Positions 40,848 through 51,171 of a DNA stretch of 64,000 bases are shown piece by piece (positions within the stretch are counted from its first letter, which is position 1; every line of letters begins with the position of its first letter). A model generated the notes under the pieces. That model was not told the DNA's origin. It ran no database searches and saw only the letters and a program-made list of their open reading frames with translations. Source of the stretch: Sphaerolaimus hirsutus (taxonomy: Eukaryota; Nematoda; Chromadorea; Monhysterida; Sphaerolaimidae). The DNA lies in assembly GCA_964036195.1 (NCBI GenBank), contig OZ038453.1:22406352-22470351 (forward strand). Reading direction: 5' to 3'. The position numbers and the translations under genes are program-made.

Positions 40848-40997
40848 CTACTCATAAGGCCGATGTATGAGAAATGTACCACTTCTCGGCACAGCCACTT
40901 TCCGAACACTTTTCCGTGGAACAGTATCACCAACCTTCGTCTTGCACTTTCTGATGATCGCCTGCGCCCTGGCCCAACGCACGCCAAACTGCTGCCG
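40848..40997 (-). CDS. gene D last exon
   Basis: Acceptor ATTTTTCCAG, then 49 codons beginning RQQFGVRWARAQAIIRKCKT, basic throughout, and stop TAG. The plus strand is also open here (an ORF from 40867 with a signal-like hydrophobic run), but the minus reading joins in phase to the previous D exon. Confidence 0.5.
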   Translation of the reverse strand, partial: RQQFGVRWARAQAIIRKCKTKVGDTVPRKSVRKVAVPRSGTFLIHRPYE

Positions 40998-42871
40998 CTG
41001 GAAAAATTGGTCAACTTGTATTGTACCGTATGTCCTCGAAAAAGTCCCCAGGGGGGTTATTTTGCCGTCAGACTTTCCTTGACGGGGAGTTATTCGAACG
41101 GAGGGGTCATTTTTGCGACAGAATAGGTATTAAGTAGGATGCATGATCAATTATTGTTGAAAAAAATCGGATTATGATAGTTTCATAAACCTGTAACGAG
41201 GGGGAGTTATTTTTCTTCATTAAGCCAACATGAGGAGTTATTCGAAGGGGGACTTGATCGAGGATATTTGGTATTCACAATAACATTTTGACACTATTTA
41301 AATTGTGGAAAATTCACTTGCCAACTGGCATATATATATACTGATACCGCCATGTAGTGTGTGTAGAGATATTTTGTCATCTAATTTATGATGTCTTTCC
41401 CCTCAAAATTTACAAAAAAAAGTATTGGCATTCTAAAAAATGCCGCACCATCAAATAAACGCACCAACACAAAAATACCACCGACACCCCCCCCCCCATC
41501 CCACCAACCCAAACCCACAGGTAGATTCCCAAATAACTTTTCTCTCAAGTCCCTCTCGACGCAGGGGGGCTCGGGCTGCTGGCAGTACACGTCGACGAGC
41601 ACCATGTCCCTGCCCGACCCGCCGTCCAGCCTGTTCGACATGTGCGCCATGCACGGCGATTTGCCGATGGCGACGGCGCTCGCGTGCGATCTGGGGGGAG
41701 GTGTGGGATGGTTGATTTTACCTATGATTATTGAAGTTGTCAAGCGATGAGTAAAGTGGTAAGTTGCGATGGAATGGAAGAATTGGTGCCTTGCGCCAGT
41801 TTTCCCCGCGCTTTTCCATCGCTAGTGGTAATTAGCGATTGGAAAATTCGAATGCACTGCTCGGCGGCGCTGTAAATAGTGCCAGTTGCAAGAATCAATC
41901 ACACCATCACACAGCCCGTGATGCCCAAAATGTGCCAGGGTCTAAAATGTCCAAAAACGGTGACGAGAGCCATTACGCGGGAATTTTTTTGGCATTAGAT
42001 TTGAATAAAACTGTTTTTTCTTTTTTCACTTTTTCCAGAACTTTCCCGAGAAGGTTTGCCATCATCATGACCAAGTGAACACCTCAAAGTGTACCTGACA
42101 CCGAAATGCCATCCAATGGGCATGGCCAGACTGGATGTGGTGCGCGGGAAGATGGCACACGAATCGTCCATCGCATAAGTCGCATCATCCAGACAGTGGT
42201 CCTGGTTGATAGATTTGATAGATTACCATATTAGCTCAAATAATTCCCAGGGGGAATTATTTTGTTAGCCTTTGTGAGGGGGAATTATTCAAGAGGGGAA
42301 TTTTTCAAGGGAATTATTATTTAGTAAAAATTTTCAACACTTTTTCTATTAACTCATTGCATGAAATACCTATGCTTTATTAATGAAAAAAATATCCCAT
42401 TCTTGTCAGAATTTTACACAGCTTTATCATATGCCTACAGGCAAGAATTATTCAAGGTGTGATTATTTTTCCTCATAATGCTCACATGAAGGAATTATTC
42501 CAAAGGGGAAGTGTTTGAAGGGGGAATTATTCAAGCAAATCTGGTAATTATGTAGATCCAAATATCAAAGAACTCAAAAATTTGAAAATTAGAAAACTAT
42601 TCTTGAAGATCCAAAACTTTTTCCAGATATTTTGAGATGATTTTCCAAACAATTTGATCCTTCTAGGCACTTGCTTGCGCTATAACCTCACCTGTGGCAT
42701 GATATAGTGTTCCCTGGGTGGTTCATTCCTCCCAGCTTTCTGAAACTGAATCTGCTCCCTAAACAGAGCCCCACTGACTTTGGTGTACCAGTATGCCTGG
42801 TAATTGGTGACAATTTCGTGAATTTGTTGGCTGCCCACTGGATCGCCTTCAGTATCAGCCAGGGGTGGTCT
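40848..42871 (-). CDS. gene D: unidentified protein, C-terminal four exons
   Basis: Minus-strand exons 42871-42692, 42201-42083, 41690-41519 and 40997-40848 have matching phases (0/0, 0/2, 2/0, 0/stop) and give 206 residues ending TAG. Segments: VGSQQIHEIVTNYQAYWYTK, EHYIMPQ, DDATYAMDDSCAIFPRTTSS, MSNRLDGGSGRDMVLVDVYC, EKLFGNLP, then a basic tail. The exons are GC-rich relative to their introns. No family is recognised; six cysteines, no membrane segment. The gene runs opposite to the ITIH-like genes and is not obviously related to them. Confidence 0.6.
41026..41271. mobile_element. TA-type element in gene D intron
   Basis: Ends CCGTATGTCCTCGAAAAAGT and GATCGAGGATATTTGG, TA at 41024-41025 and 41272-41273. 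Confidence 0.65.
41519..41690 (-). CDS. gene D exon
   Basis: Begins after CCCCCCAG with SHASAVAIGKSPCMAHMSNR and ends EKLFGNLP at donor GTGGGT. GC-rich codon thirds. The plus strand is also open, which is expected at this GC content. Confidence 0.6.
42083..42201 (-). CDS. gene D exon
   Basis: DHCLDDATYAMDDSCAIFPR then TTSSLAMPIGWHFGVRYTLR, phase 0 in, 2 out, donor GTGTTC. Other frames contain stops. Confidence 0.6.
42226..42544. mobile_element. TA-type element, AT-richer relative
   Basis: Ends CCATATTAGCTCAAATAATT and inverse TTCAAGCAAATCTGG with TA at 42224-42225 and 42545-42546; inner GGGGGAATTATT words. Confidence 0.6.
42692..42871 (-). CDS. gene D exon
   Basis: 60 codons between TGCAAACAG and GTGAGG: RPPLADTEGDPVGSQQIHEI, VTNYQAYWYTKVSGALFREQ, then IQFQKAGRNEPPREHYIMPQ. 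This frame was chosen because only it continues into the next exon without a stop. Confidence 0.6.
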
Positions 42872-43402
42872 CTGTTTGCATTGATAAATTATGATTAAAT
42901 AAAAAGGTCTAAAATTTTGTGAAATGTTATAAATTAATTTTTAATTTTTGTAAATTTGTTTAAAAAAATTAAATTTGATTGAATTCTCTGTGACAACATT
43001 TTTCAATGTTTAATGTGGAAAGGTTTTTTTTTAAATGTCAATATTTGAAGAAATGTTCGGAGTATGCTGTCTGGACCAGACGCTTCGCAACTGACGCTAT
43101 ACTCAGTCAAGTGAAATAGCGAAAGTGAAGAGAAATTAATTTTTATATTATTTTTTTACTTCGCTTTTGCCAATTCACTTGTCATTTCACTTCACCTTTG
43201 CGCTTTTACTTCGCCTTTGCCATTTCACTTCTCACTTCTCATTCTGTGGAACTGGCCCCTGATAACTTTTTATAATTTTCAAAAGAAATTGATAAGACCA
43301 AAATCTTTCACCAATAACCTCTAGGCACATTGATTGAAAAAACATCAAACAAAATGCAGAAAACACGATCTACTAGCATGGGACTGCACATTCACCTTCT
43401 AC

Positions 43403-43531
43403 CTGAATGCCACGTGAATGCGGTGGAAATCTCTGGGCGAGCAGAGTTCGCCCGCCGGCAGCAGGCCCTTCAAGCCCGACTCGTCGTTGACGGGCAGCCA
43501 GATGCGCAGCTGCGGTTTTTGAGGGGGTTCG
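43403..43531 (-). CDS. candidate exon upstream in gene D
   Basis: After CCCCAG: EPPQKPQLRIWLPVNDESGL then KGLLPAGELCSPRDFHRIHV, donor GTAGAA. Its exit phase (2) does not match the entry phase (0) of the exon at 42871, so an exon is missing between them or they are different genes. Confidence 0.45.
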
Positions 43532-43551
43532 CTGGGGTTAGTGATGGAATA

Positions 43552-43916
43552 CACAGTGAAACGCAACTATCTGACAACTCACTGCCAGCTTGCTTGCCAA
43601 ACAACAAAAATGGTGCCAGCTCGCTGACAATAAATTACAGCTTGCTGCCAACTCGCTGACAGTAAGCAATGGGCTGGTTTCAGCTCACTGACAACCCATG
43701 TAAAACATGCTGTTCACGTGTGTGCAGCTTGCTGACAACTCGCTGCCAGCTGTGCAGCTGCTGGAGAAATGTATGCCAACTTTCTGCCACTCGCTGACAA
43801 CTGTGTTCCAACTCTCTGCCACTCTCTGACAACTACATTCCAACTCGCTGCCAACAGTAAACAAAGCGTTGTAAGCCAGTTGGAAGCGAGTTGTCGGAGA
43901 GTTGCGTTTCACTGTG
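43552..43916. mobile_element. CACAGTG-ended element, 3-bp TSD ATA
   Basis: Ends CACAGTGAAACGCAACT and inverse, ATA at 43549-43551 and 43917-43919. Interior is CTCGCTGCCAACT / CTGACAACTC words. CACAG ends with a 3-bp TSD suggest a CACTA-like or Harbinger-like origin. Confidence 0.65.
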
Positions 43917-44940
43917 ATATTGGGGTTATGGGAGAAATAGTGGGTGTGCACACGGAGCAGTCCCAGATCCTGTAAAATGCCCCGTGAAATGAAGTGTCAA
44001 AAGTCATGGAAAATGCCCTGCAAAATGGCAACCGAGTTCCATTTTGCAGGGTATCTTTCATTACTTTTGACATTTGCATGACATTTGACAATTTACAGGG
44101 CATTTCACTGGGCATTTTACAGGGTTGTGACTGGCGCCTGCACTAAATTACGCTGTATTTATTTCTGCGTTGATTCAAACCAATAACCGATGATTTTTTC
44201 ACCCAAACTCGACATTTTACAAATTTGAAACCTGAAAACCTAATTCAATACACGATATGGGTGGGTCGCTTGCGCCCTCCCTCGGCAGCGAGGGATGGGG
44301 CTGGCGCGCCCCCGCCCACCCGATATTTTCAAAAGAAAAAGGCGGAATCGCGTAGTAGGCGAAATGGTTTTGTGTTGGAATTTTTTTTATATTTTATCAA
44401 CGATGACGTCATGATGGAGTGTTTGTTTCAGAAAAATGCATTGCATACGGTCCGCCGAGCAGAGTACCTATACGCAAATATATTTGCGTGTGGCTATGAT
44501 GATAATTGACAGCGACCAGTGAATATAAATTGTATACATGTTGTATTTAAATACATATGTACTTCCTTCCTAAGGGGTGATATTTCGAGGGGAATTTATG
44601 ATTTCCACATTTCGGTTACACCCTGGCTAGGGGTATTTTGAAGAGGGGTTTATTCAGTACCGGGGTTGCCATGTTGCAGGGAATTTTCCATAACTTTTGA
44701 CACTTTGCATGACATTTGACATTTTCCGGGGCTTTTTACAGGGTCTTGGAGTGCCCCCAGCGCACATTCATAAATATTTAGCATTACGCATCACTATTTA
44801 GATGAAATTTAGGTACCTAAATATCAATAGGTATTTCAGTGCGCTGATGCACGCAATGTCGTCTTTTTCCGTGAATGTGTTTGCTTCCTGAATGACAAAT
44901 TCCCCAGCCAGTTTATCCGATGAGAAATTTGAACACTCAC

Positions 44941-45044
44941 GATTTTCAACGGCGATTCACTTGGATTATCCGTTTTCCCTTCCGAAGCCTTTGCCTCATT
45001 CTGAACCAGCAGTTGTGTGATTATGTTGCTGCGCTGCCGTTTAT
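44941..45044 (-). CDS. candidate exon, possibly gene D
   Basis: TTTTATCACAG, then DKRQRSNIITQLLVQNEAKA and SEGKTDNPSESPLKI, donor GTGAGT. Phase 1 in, 0 out. Hydrophilic; not joined to 43403-43531 by phase. Confidence 0.35.
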
Positions 45045-45420
45045 CTGTGATAAAAAGTGCAACTTTGTGCCAAATGGACAGGTTGTCAAGTGAGTCGCGA
45101 GAAATAAGTAAAGTGACTAGTGTGTTCACAAATTCACTTGTCACTTAGTCCATCAGATATGACGCGTAAAACCGACTCAAATTCGACTTTGGACCGTTTC
45201 ACTTGACATTTTACTTGTCACTTTACACCTTTCACTCAGACGAGATACAACTAATTGGGCAGCCCGAGAAACCTCTTATCGGGCAAAATACCTAACCTGG
45301 CATTTTGCCTGTCTTGCCCTATTTTCCACACCGGGCAATCCCTGAATTTGGACCCCTGGTGCCTGGGCAACTGGGGGGCCCCCTGAGTACTAACGATGGC
45401 AAACCCCCCAGAAAAAAGTA

Positions 45421-45872
45421 CCGTATTTCCTCGAAATACCCCCCCCCCCTTGAAATACCCCCCCCCCTCGTTTGACCCCCCCCCCCTCTCGAGACCACTA
45501 TGAAACAATCACCCCCCTCGAAATACCCCCCCCCCCCCCAATTGAGTGTAAAGGGAACGTACATGACAATAAATGTAGTTTGTGTTCAGTGTACTGCAGA
45601 ACACACGTTAAAACAATGTCGGTGTCACGTTAGAACAGTGTACATACCAACTACATACTAATATTAGTCTACAGAACCTTATAAATGGCGGTTTTTCTTG
45701 CATTTTTCGACGTCTGCGTACGTTTCAGACGACCATTTCGTACTTGGTTTTCAAAAATTTTCTTGTGGAATAATATCCCCCCCCCTCGAAATACCCCCCC
45801 CCTCGTTTAACCCCCCCTCTCGGAACCACTATGAAACAATCACCCCCCGGGGGGTATTTCGAGGAAATACGG
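45421..45872. mobile_element. TA-type C/G-rich MITE
   Basis: Full ends CCGTATTTCCTCGAAATACC and inverse; TA at 45419-45420 and 45873-45874. Inserted at, or replacing, the end of an ACGTAAAC-family element that resumes at about 45880. Confidence 0.78.
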
Positions 45873-46738
45873 TATGTTTTCCTGGGTACAAAATCGAAAA
45901 AAATACTCACTTTTACGTTTTACCTGAGTAAAAATACAGGTTGTCTACGTCTACTCACCTTTTATGCAGTGTAAAACTAAAATTTTTACTTTACGCTTTC
46001 TGTACTCATGAGTAAAAAATACTTTACCGTTTACCGTTTACATGTACAGTACTTTTAACAACTCTGCATTGCAATATCGTGCACTTGATTGATTTATTTT
46101 CACGTCCGAGTAGACAATCTAGAAAAACAACTTTTTCGGGAAGTGCATTCGAATGAAAAATAACTTTGTTGACGGAAACGTTAAATAGTAGTGAGTGGGT
46201 GCAACTGAAAATGCCGAAAAGGAAGAAAACAACAATAAATGATTCATTTTTGAGGGACCAGTTGTTTTGAACATAAATATTTACACGCACAAAAATGTTT
46301 GAAAAAGGCTTTGCTTATGCAATTTGATCATGGCATGCATTATGAAAAATTACCATATCTCTTCGATTTTATTGACCGTCATTATATAGTTTCATAAGCT
46401 GTTTGAGTGGCTATGTAAACGAGCACTACATTCAATTTATATTCCAGAGTGTATTTTTTATTTGCATTTGTAAAGTAAAAAAAAAAGTGGAATAAATGTT
46501 TAACAAAAACTCCACTCTGCATTCATCATAAATTAGGTATAGTCGGCGAACATGATAATTTTGCCCTCGCACTCATTTATGTTTCATGTTGGAAGCGTGC
46601 CAATGATGATAAAGCATGCGATTTTGTATAGAATGGTAAAAAAGTTATTGTTGTGAATACGTTAACGTGTAGCGTATAACAGAGATGAGTTTTCCAACTG
46701 TTTATGAAAATTGCATGCGTAACAAATAGTTGTGGCGA

Positions 46739-47010
46739 ACACACGTTAAAACAATGTCGGTGTCACGTTAGAACAGTGTACATACCATCTACATACTAAT
46801 ATTAGTCTACAGAACCTTAAAATGGCGGTTTTTGTTGCATTTTTTCGACGTCTGCGTACGTTTTCAGACGACAATTTCGTACTTGGTTTTCAAAAATTTT
46901 CTTGTGAAACAATAACCCCCCCTCGAAATACCCCCCCCCTCGTTTAACCCCCCCCTCTCGGGACCACTATGAAACAATCACCCCCCGGGGGGTATTTCGA
47001 GGAAATACGG
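46739..47010. mobile_element. TA-type C/G-rich MITE, left half missing
   Basis: Starts inside the family consensus at GCGAACACACGTTAAAACAA and ends GGTATTTCGAGGAAATACGG followed by TA. Confidence 0.65.
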
Positions 47011-47246
47011 TATTTAAATTTTTAAGTGTTTTTTCTAAAATGAATTTTCGAATTTTCGAATTTTTTCCCAAATTAATTTTCGAATTTCGAATTTAATTTC
47101 GAATTTTCGAATCTTTTTGTCAATTTTCGAATTTTTTCAAATAAATATTGAATTTTAAGCCTAAAACACAGTATTTGGACTGTTTTCATGTTTAGAGCCC
47201 CTTTTAACTGTAATTTCACTGTAAGTGAAGCATGATGTGACAATTT

Positions 47247-48181
47247 TAGTGATGTTAAAGGCACCGGGAAAAATGGCACCGCACCGCACCGGCACCTTTG
47301 CCAACGCATGAAAAGGGCACCTGGCACCCTGGGGCACCGGCCAGAAAATGGCACCGCACCGCACCGGCACCGGTGCCTTTTGGAAAAAAATGGCACGGCA
47401 CCGAATGGCACCGGCGGGTTGCCGGTGCTAGCACCGAAAGGCACCGCACCGGGCTGGAATTTGTGAAGTAAATATCGCGCAGTTTCTCAGTGATCTCACC
47501 TTTGGAAGTTCATATTTCCATGAATTTTCAACCAATTTGATGGTTGAGCACTTAAAATGATCAGAATGATGTGGCAATCACTTTCATGAAGCAATTACAA
47601 TGATTACAAATGAAAGATAAAATATTTAATTCACTGCAATGTCCATAGCCACTATTGTCTACTGATCGGAGTCGTTGCTGTACAGAGAATGGAACTATCT
47701 CTGTCATAAACTGACAACAAATTTTGAACAAACAAGTAAGATAAATATAAAATATAAAAATGATTTAAAATTCAACAAAATTTTAGATTCGCTCATCAGA
47801 TCACATATCGGGTATAATGGATTTCACAGTAGGTATATTTATTTGATGGGAGGTTTACAAAATAGGCAAAAACTGTTGGGTAAATATATCGTTGTTTTTT
47901 GAAATATGAATAAGTACATACTATGGACAAAATTGCACAGCACATGAAGCCTTGGCCGGTGCCTTTCCCGGTGTCTTTTACTTTGGCCCTGGTGCTAGCA
48001 CCTTTGGCACCGGCATAAAAATGGCACCGCACCACACGGCACCGGTGCTATTCTGAAAAAAATGGCACCGGCACCGGCAGGGCACCCCTGAAGATTGCAA
48101 TGGCACTGCACCAGCACCGGTGCTGGTGCCCTTCGGTGCCCAGCACCGGGGCACCGGTGCCCCGGTGCCTTTACATCACTA
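47247..48181. mobile_element. hAT-like element with GGCACC arrays, TSD GACAATTT
   Basis: GACAATTT at 47239-47246 and 48182-48189; ends TAGTGATGTTAAAGGCACCG and CGGTGCCTTTACATCACTA. Subterminal GGCACCGCACC / GGTGCCGGTGC arrays at both sides; the 500-bp centre is AT-rich and lacks a transposase frame. Confidence 0.88.
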
Positions 48182-48225
48182 GACAATTTCACGTCACTTA
48201 AACATGACAAATGGTAGAATACTTA

Positions 48226-48580
48226 CTGTATTTCCTCGAAATACCCCGGGGGTGATTGTTCCATAGTGGTCTCGCGTGGGGGGGTTAAACGAGGGGGTAT
48301 TTTGAGGGGGTTTATTTCGCCAGAAATTTTTTTGAAATCCCACTACAAATTCGTAGTTTGTAATGTACGCTGAGGTAGTAAAATGCAACAATAACTGACA
48401 TATATAGGTTCTGTAGACTAATATTAGTATGTATATGGTAATATAAACACTGTTCTAAACGTGACACCGACATTGTTTTAACGGTGTTCTGCATTACACA
48501 GAACACAAACTACAGTTTTTGTCGTGTACGTTCCCTTTACACTCAATTTGGGGGGGGGGGAATATATCGAGGAAATACGG
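48226..48580. mobile_element. TA-type C/G-rich MITE
   Basis: Ends CTGTATTTCCTCGAAATACC and TATCGAGGAAATACGG, TA at 48224-48225 and 48581-48582, reverse orientation relative to 45421. Confidence 0.75.
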
Positions 48581-48894
48581 TATGTGGACTTATATGTCGG
48601 ACAATGTTTTTGATGGACCGGCGTCTGTTTCCGCGGAAGTAGAGCGCCGAGGTTCTAATCGTTCGGGCAGCTCTGTGCATTCAGTTCCTCAACTGATGTG
48701 TCGGACTCGGGGCTTCGAGCATAGGGGATTTTGGGTTAGCATTTGGGGGGGGGGGTTCACCTGCCGGCGCGTGCTAATAACTCGGGAACCGCTTGGCGAA
48801 AATTGTTGAAATTTGGATAACATATAGTTAAATGTTGGGGCTACGCACAATTTTGACGATTTTTTTCTACGACCCCCCAGACCGGAGATAGGGG

Positions 48895-49094
48895 NNNNNN
48901 NNNNNNNNNNNNNNNNNNNNNNNNNNNNNNNNNNNNNNNNNNNNNNNNNNNNNNNNNNNNNNNNNNNNNNNNNNNNNNNNNNNNNNNNNNNNNNNNNNNN
49001 NNNNNNNNNNNNNNNNNNNNNNNNNNNNNNNNNNNNNNNNNNNNNNNNNNNNNNNNNNNNNNNNNNNNNNNNNNNNNNNNNNNNNNNNNNNNNN
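48895..49094. other. assembly gap (200 N)
   Basis: Exactly 200 undetermined bases, so probably a placeholder of set length. Homology to the B upstream region (ACACTCATGTAATTAATT, B 18151-18168) starts with the first base after the gap. Confidence 0.98.
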
Positions 49095-49175
49095 ACACTC
49101 ATGTAATTAATTTTATGACATCATTTTACGTCAAAATCACGCTGAACTCTAATCTCGGCTTTACGTATGCAGACG

Positions 49176-49307
49176 GGCACGCACAATGTGCGGCACGCAC
49201 AAAGCTACAGTTTTGTGCTTACCGGGCGTTTGTGCGTACCGGACTTTCATTTTGTGCGTGCCAGGCGTTTGTGCGCGCCGGTCATTTGTGCGTAGGAGGC
49301 CTGGCCC
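49176..49307. mobile_element. 132-bp insertion, TSD TGCAGACG (C only)
   Basis: TGCAGACG at 49168-49175 and 49308-49315; B has one copy in ACGTATGCAGACGTAGTAAA (from 18235). Interior is GCACGCACAA / TTTGTGCGT words, again an array-type interior. Confidence 0.8.
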
Positions 49308-49355
49308 TGCAGACGTAGTAAAATGCAAAAAAATTGCCTTGTATAGACTAATATA

Positions 49356-49722
49356 CCGTATTTCCTCGAAATACCCCCCCCCCAGATTGAGTGTAAAGAG
49401 AACGTACATGACAAATACTGCAGTTTGTGTTCTGCGTAGTGCAGAACACACGTTAAAACAATGTCGGAATAACGTTAGAACTGTGTTTATACCATCTACG
49501 TACTAATATTAGTCTACGGGAGTCTATACATGTCAGTTATTGATGCATTTTTCCACTACAGCGCACATCACAAACAACGATTTTGTACTAGGGTTTCGAA
49601 AAATTTCTTGCCAAACAATGACCCCCCCCCTCGAAATACCCCCCCCCCTCGTTTAACCCCCCCCCCCCTCTCGGGACCACTATGAAACAATCACCCCGGG
49701 GGGGTATTTCGAGGAAATACGG
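49356..49722. mobile_element. TA-type C/G-rich MITE, single unit (5' of copy C)
   Basis: Same locus as 18299-19094 but one unit long; TA at 49354-49355 and 49723-49724. Confidence 0.82.
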
Positions 49723-51171
49723 TAAGTATCTAGACGGTAAAGACCCTGTTCTGACGGAAAACAGTCATTGTTTTTAACGCATGTTCTGCATTGCCCGGAT
49801 CACAAACCGCAGCTTTTGTCATCTACCTCCTTTTTGCACTCTATTTGAGGGGGAGGGGTATTTCTAGGGGAGCTTATAAATTCATATTGCCCATTTTGAG
49901 GGGGGTGGGTATTTCGAGACGGGAGGTATTTCGAGGGGGGGGGGGGTATTTCGAGGAATTACAGTATATGTTTTATCAGGTTCATTTCTAGTTTTGGGTA
50001 TGTAAAAGCCCATTTTTGCTATGACCCATGTCGAAAATTTCTGGGGATTTAATAACCCCCTCGAATAAGCCCCCTCAAAATTTTCACCCTGAAAAAATCA
50101 CCCCCTGGGGGTATTTTGAGCAAGCACGGTATACTTGAATAAGATCGCAGGGGTGTTATTTTTCCGTCAGAGATTTTGAGGTGGAGAATTCAGGGGGAAT
50201 ATTTTTAGTCAATTAAAGGCATATTTACGTTGTCAGATGTTCCAGTAAACAATCCATAATTTTTTAAATATGCAAAGCAAGCATGAGGAAGCAAAGCAGG
50301 ATTCTAGATCCGATTTCATAAGCAAAGCCTTTATTCGAACATTTTTGTGCATGTAAATATTTACGTTCAAAACAACCGGTCCCTCAAAAATGAGTCATGT
50401 ATTTTTGTTTTCTTTTCAACAATTTCAGTTGCACCCACTCACTACTATTAAATGTTTCCGTCAACGAGTGATTTTTCAATTGAATGAACTTCCCCGAAAA
50501 AGTTGTTTTTCTAGATTGTCTACGCAGACGTCAAAATAAATCAATCAAGTGCACAATATCGCAACGCACGAGTTGTTAAAAGTACAGTAAATACTTTTCA
50601 CAGAGTGCAGAAAACGTGAAGTAAATTTTTATCTTTTACACTGCGTAAAAGGTGAGTAAACGTAAATACCTGTATTTTTACTCAGGGAAAACGTAAAACT
50701 GGGTATTTTTTCGATTTTGTACGCATGAAAACATAAAAGTGATTCCTTTCTCAGCATATTGCGATGCGAGTTGGCTAATTTCCGCTGCCATTTTTAAGTC
50801 GTTTTTGCTTTTTACGCACCCAATAAATTTTTTGTTTTACGTTTTTAGTACTCGCGTACTTTCAAAAATTACGTGTAAACGTGTGTACAAGTATTTCTTC
50901 CATAGCAAACGTAAACGTATTTGATCAGTACTCGTGTAAACGTATTGTTTAAGTAAACGTAATTACGTTTTAACGACTGCACTGCGCAGATTCAAAATTC
51001 AATATTTTTCCGGTCAACAACCTTCAGTTAACACGAACAGCCTCGATAATCTATTTTCACATTTTGTTGCCGCTCTGTTTTTTATACCATTGTACACTTT
51101 TATTTTTACTCTGTGTAATTTTATTACTCAAACTCAACTTTTAGATTGAAATATCAAGGAATTTTATGATA

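Larger units (their letters stand above)
45045..51171. other. D-C intergenic region
   Basis: No supported exon in about 6 kb. Holds TA-type MITEs (45421-45872, part at 46739-47010, 48226-48580, 49356-49722), an hAT-like element 47247-48181, an inverted copy (45880-46340) of 19620-20050, AATTTTCGAATTTTCG repeats (47030-47140) and the N gap. From 49095 it matches the 5' flank of copy B. Confidence 0.75.

Noticed and set aside
40867-41082. Plus-strand frame with a signal-like run (VLHFLMIACALAQ)
   Set aside because: It runs into a TA-type element, and the opposite strand gives an exon that joins gene D in phase with a good acceptor and stop.
41388-41750. 120-codon plus-strand frame overlapping a gene D exon
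   Set aside because: Mirror frame of a GC-rich minus-strand exon; its splice context on the plus strand is poor.
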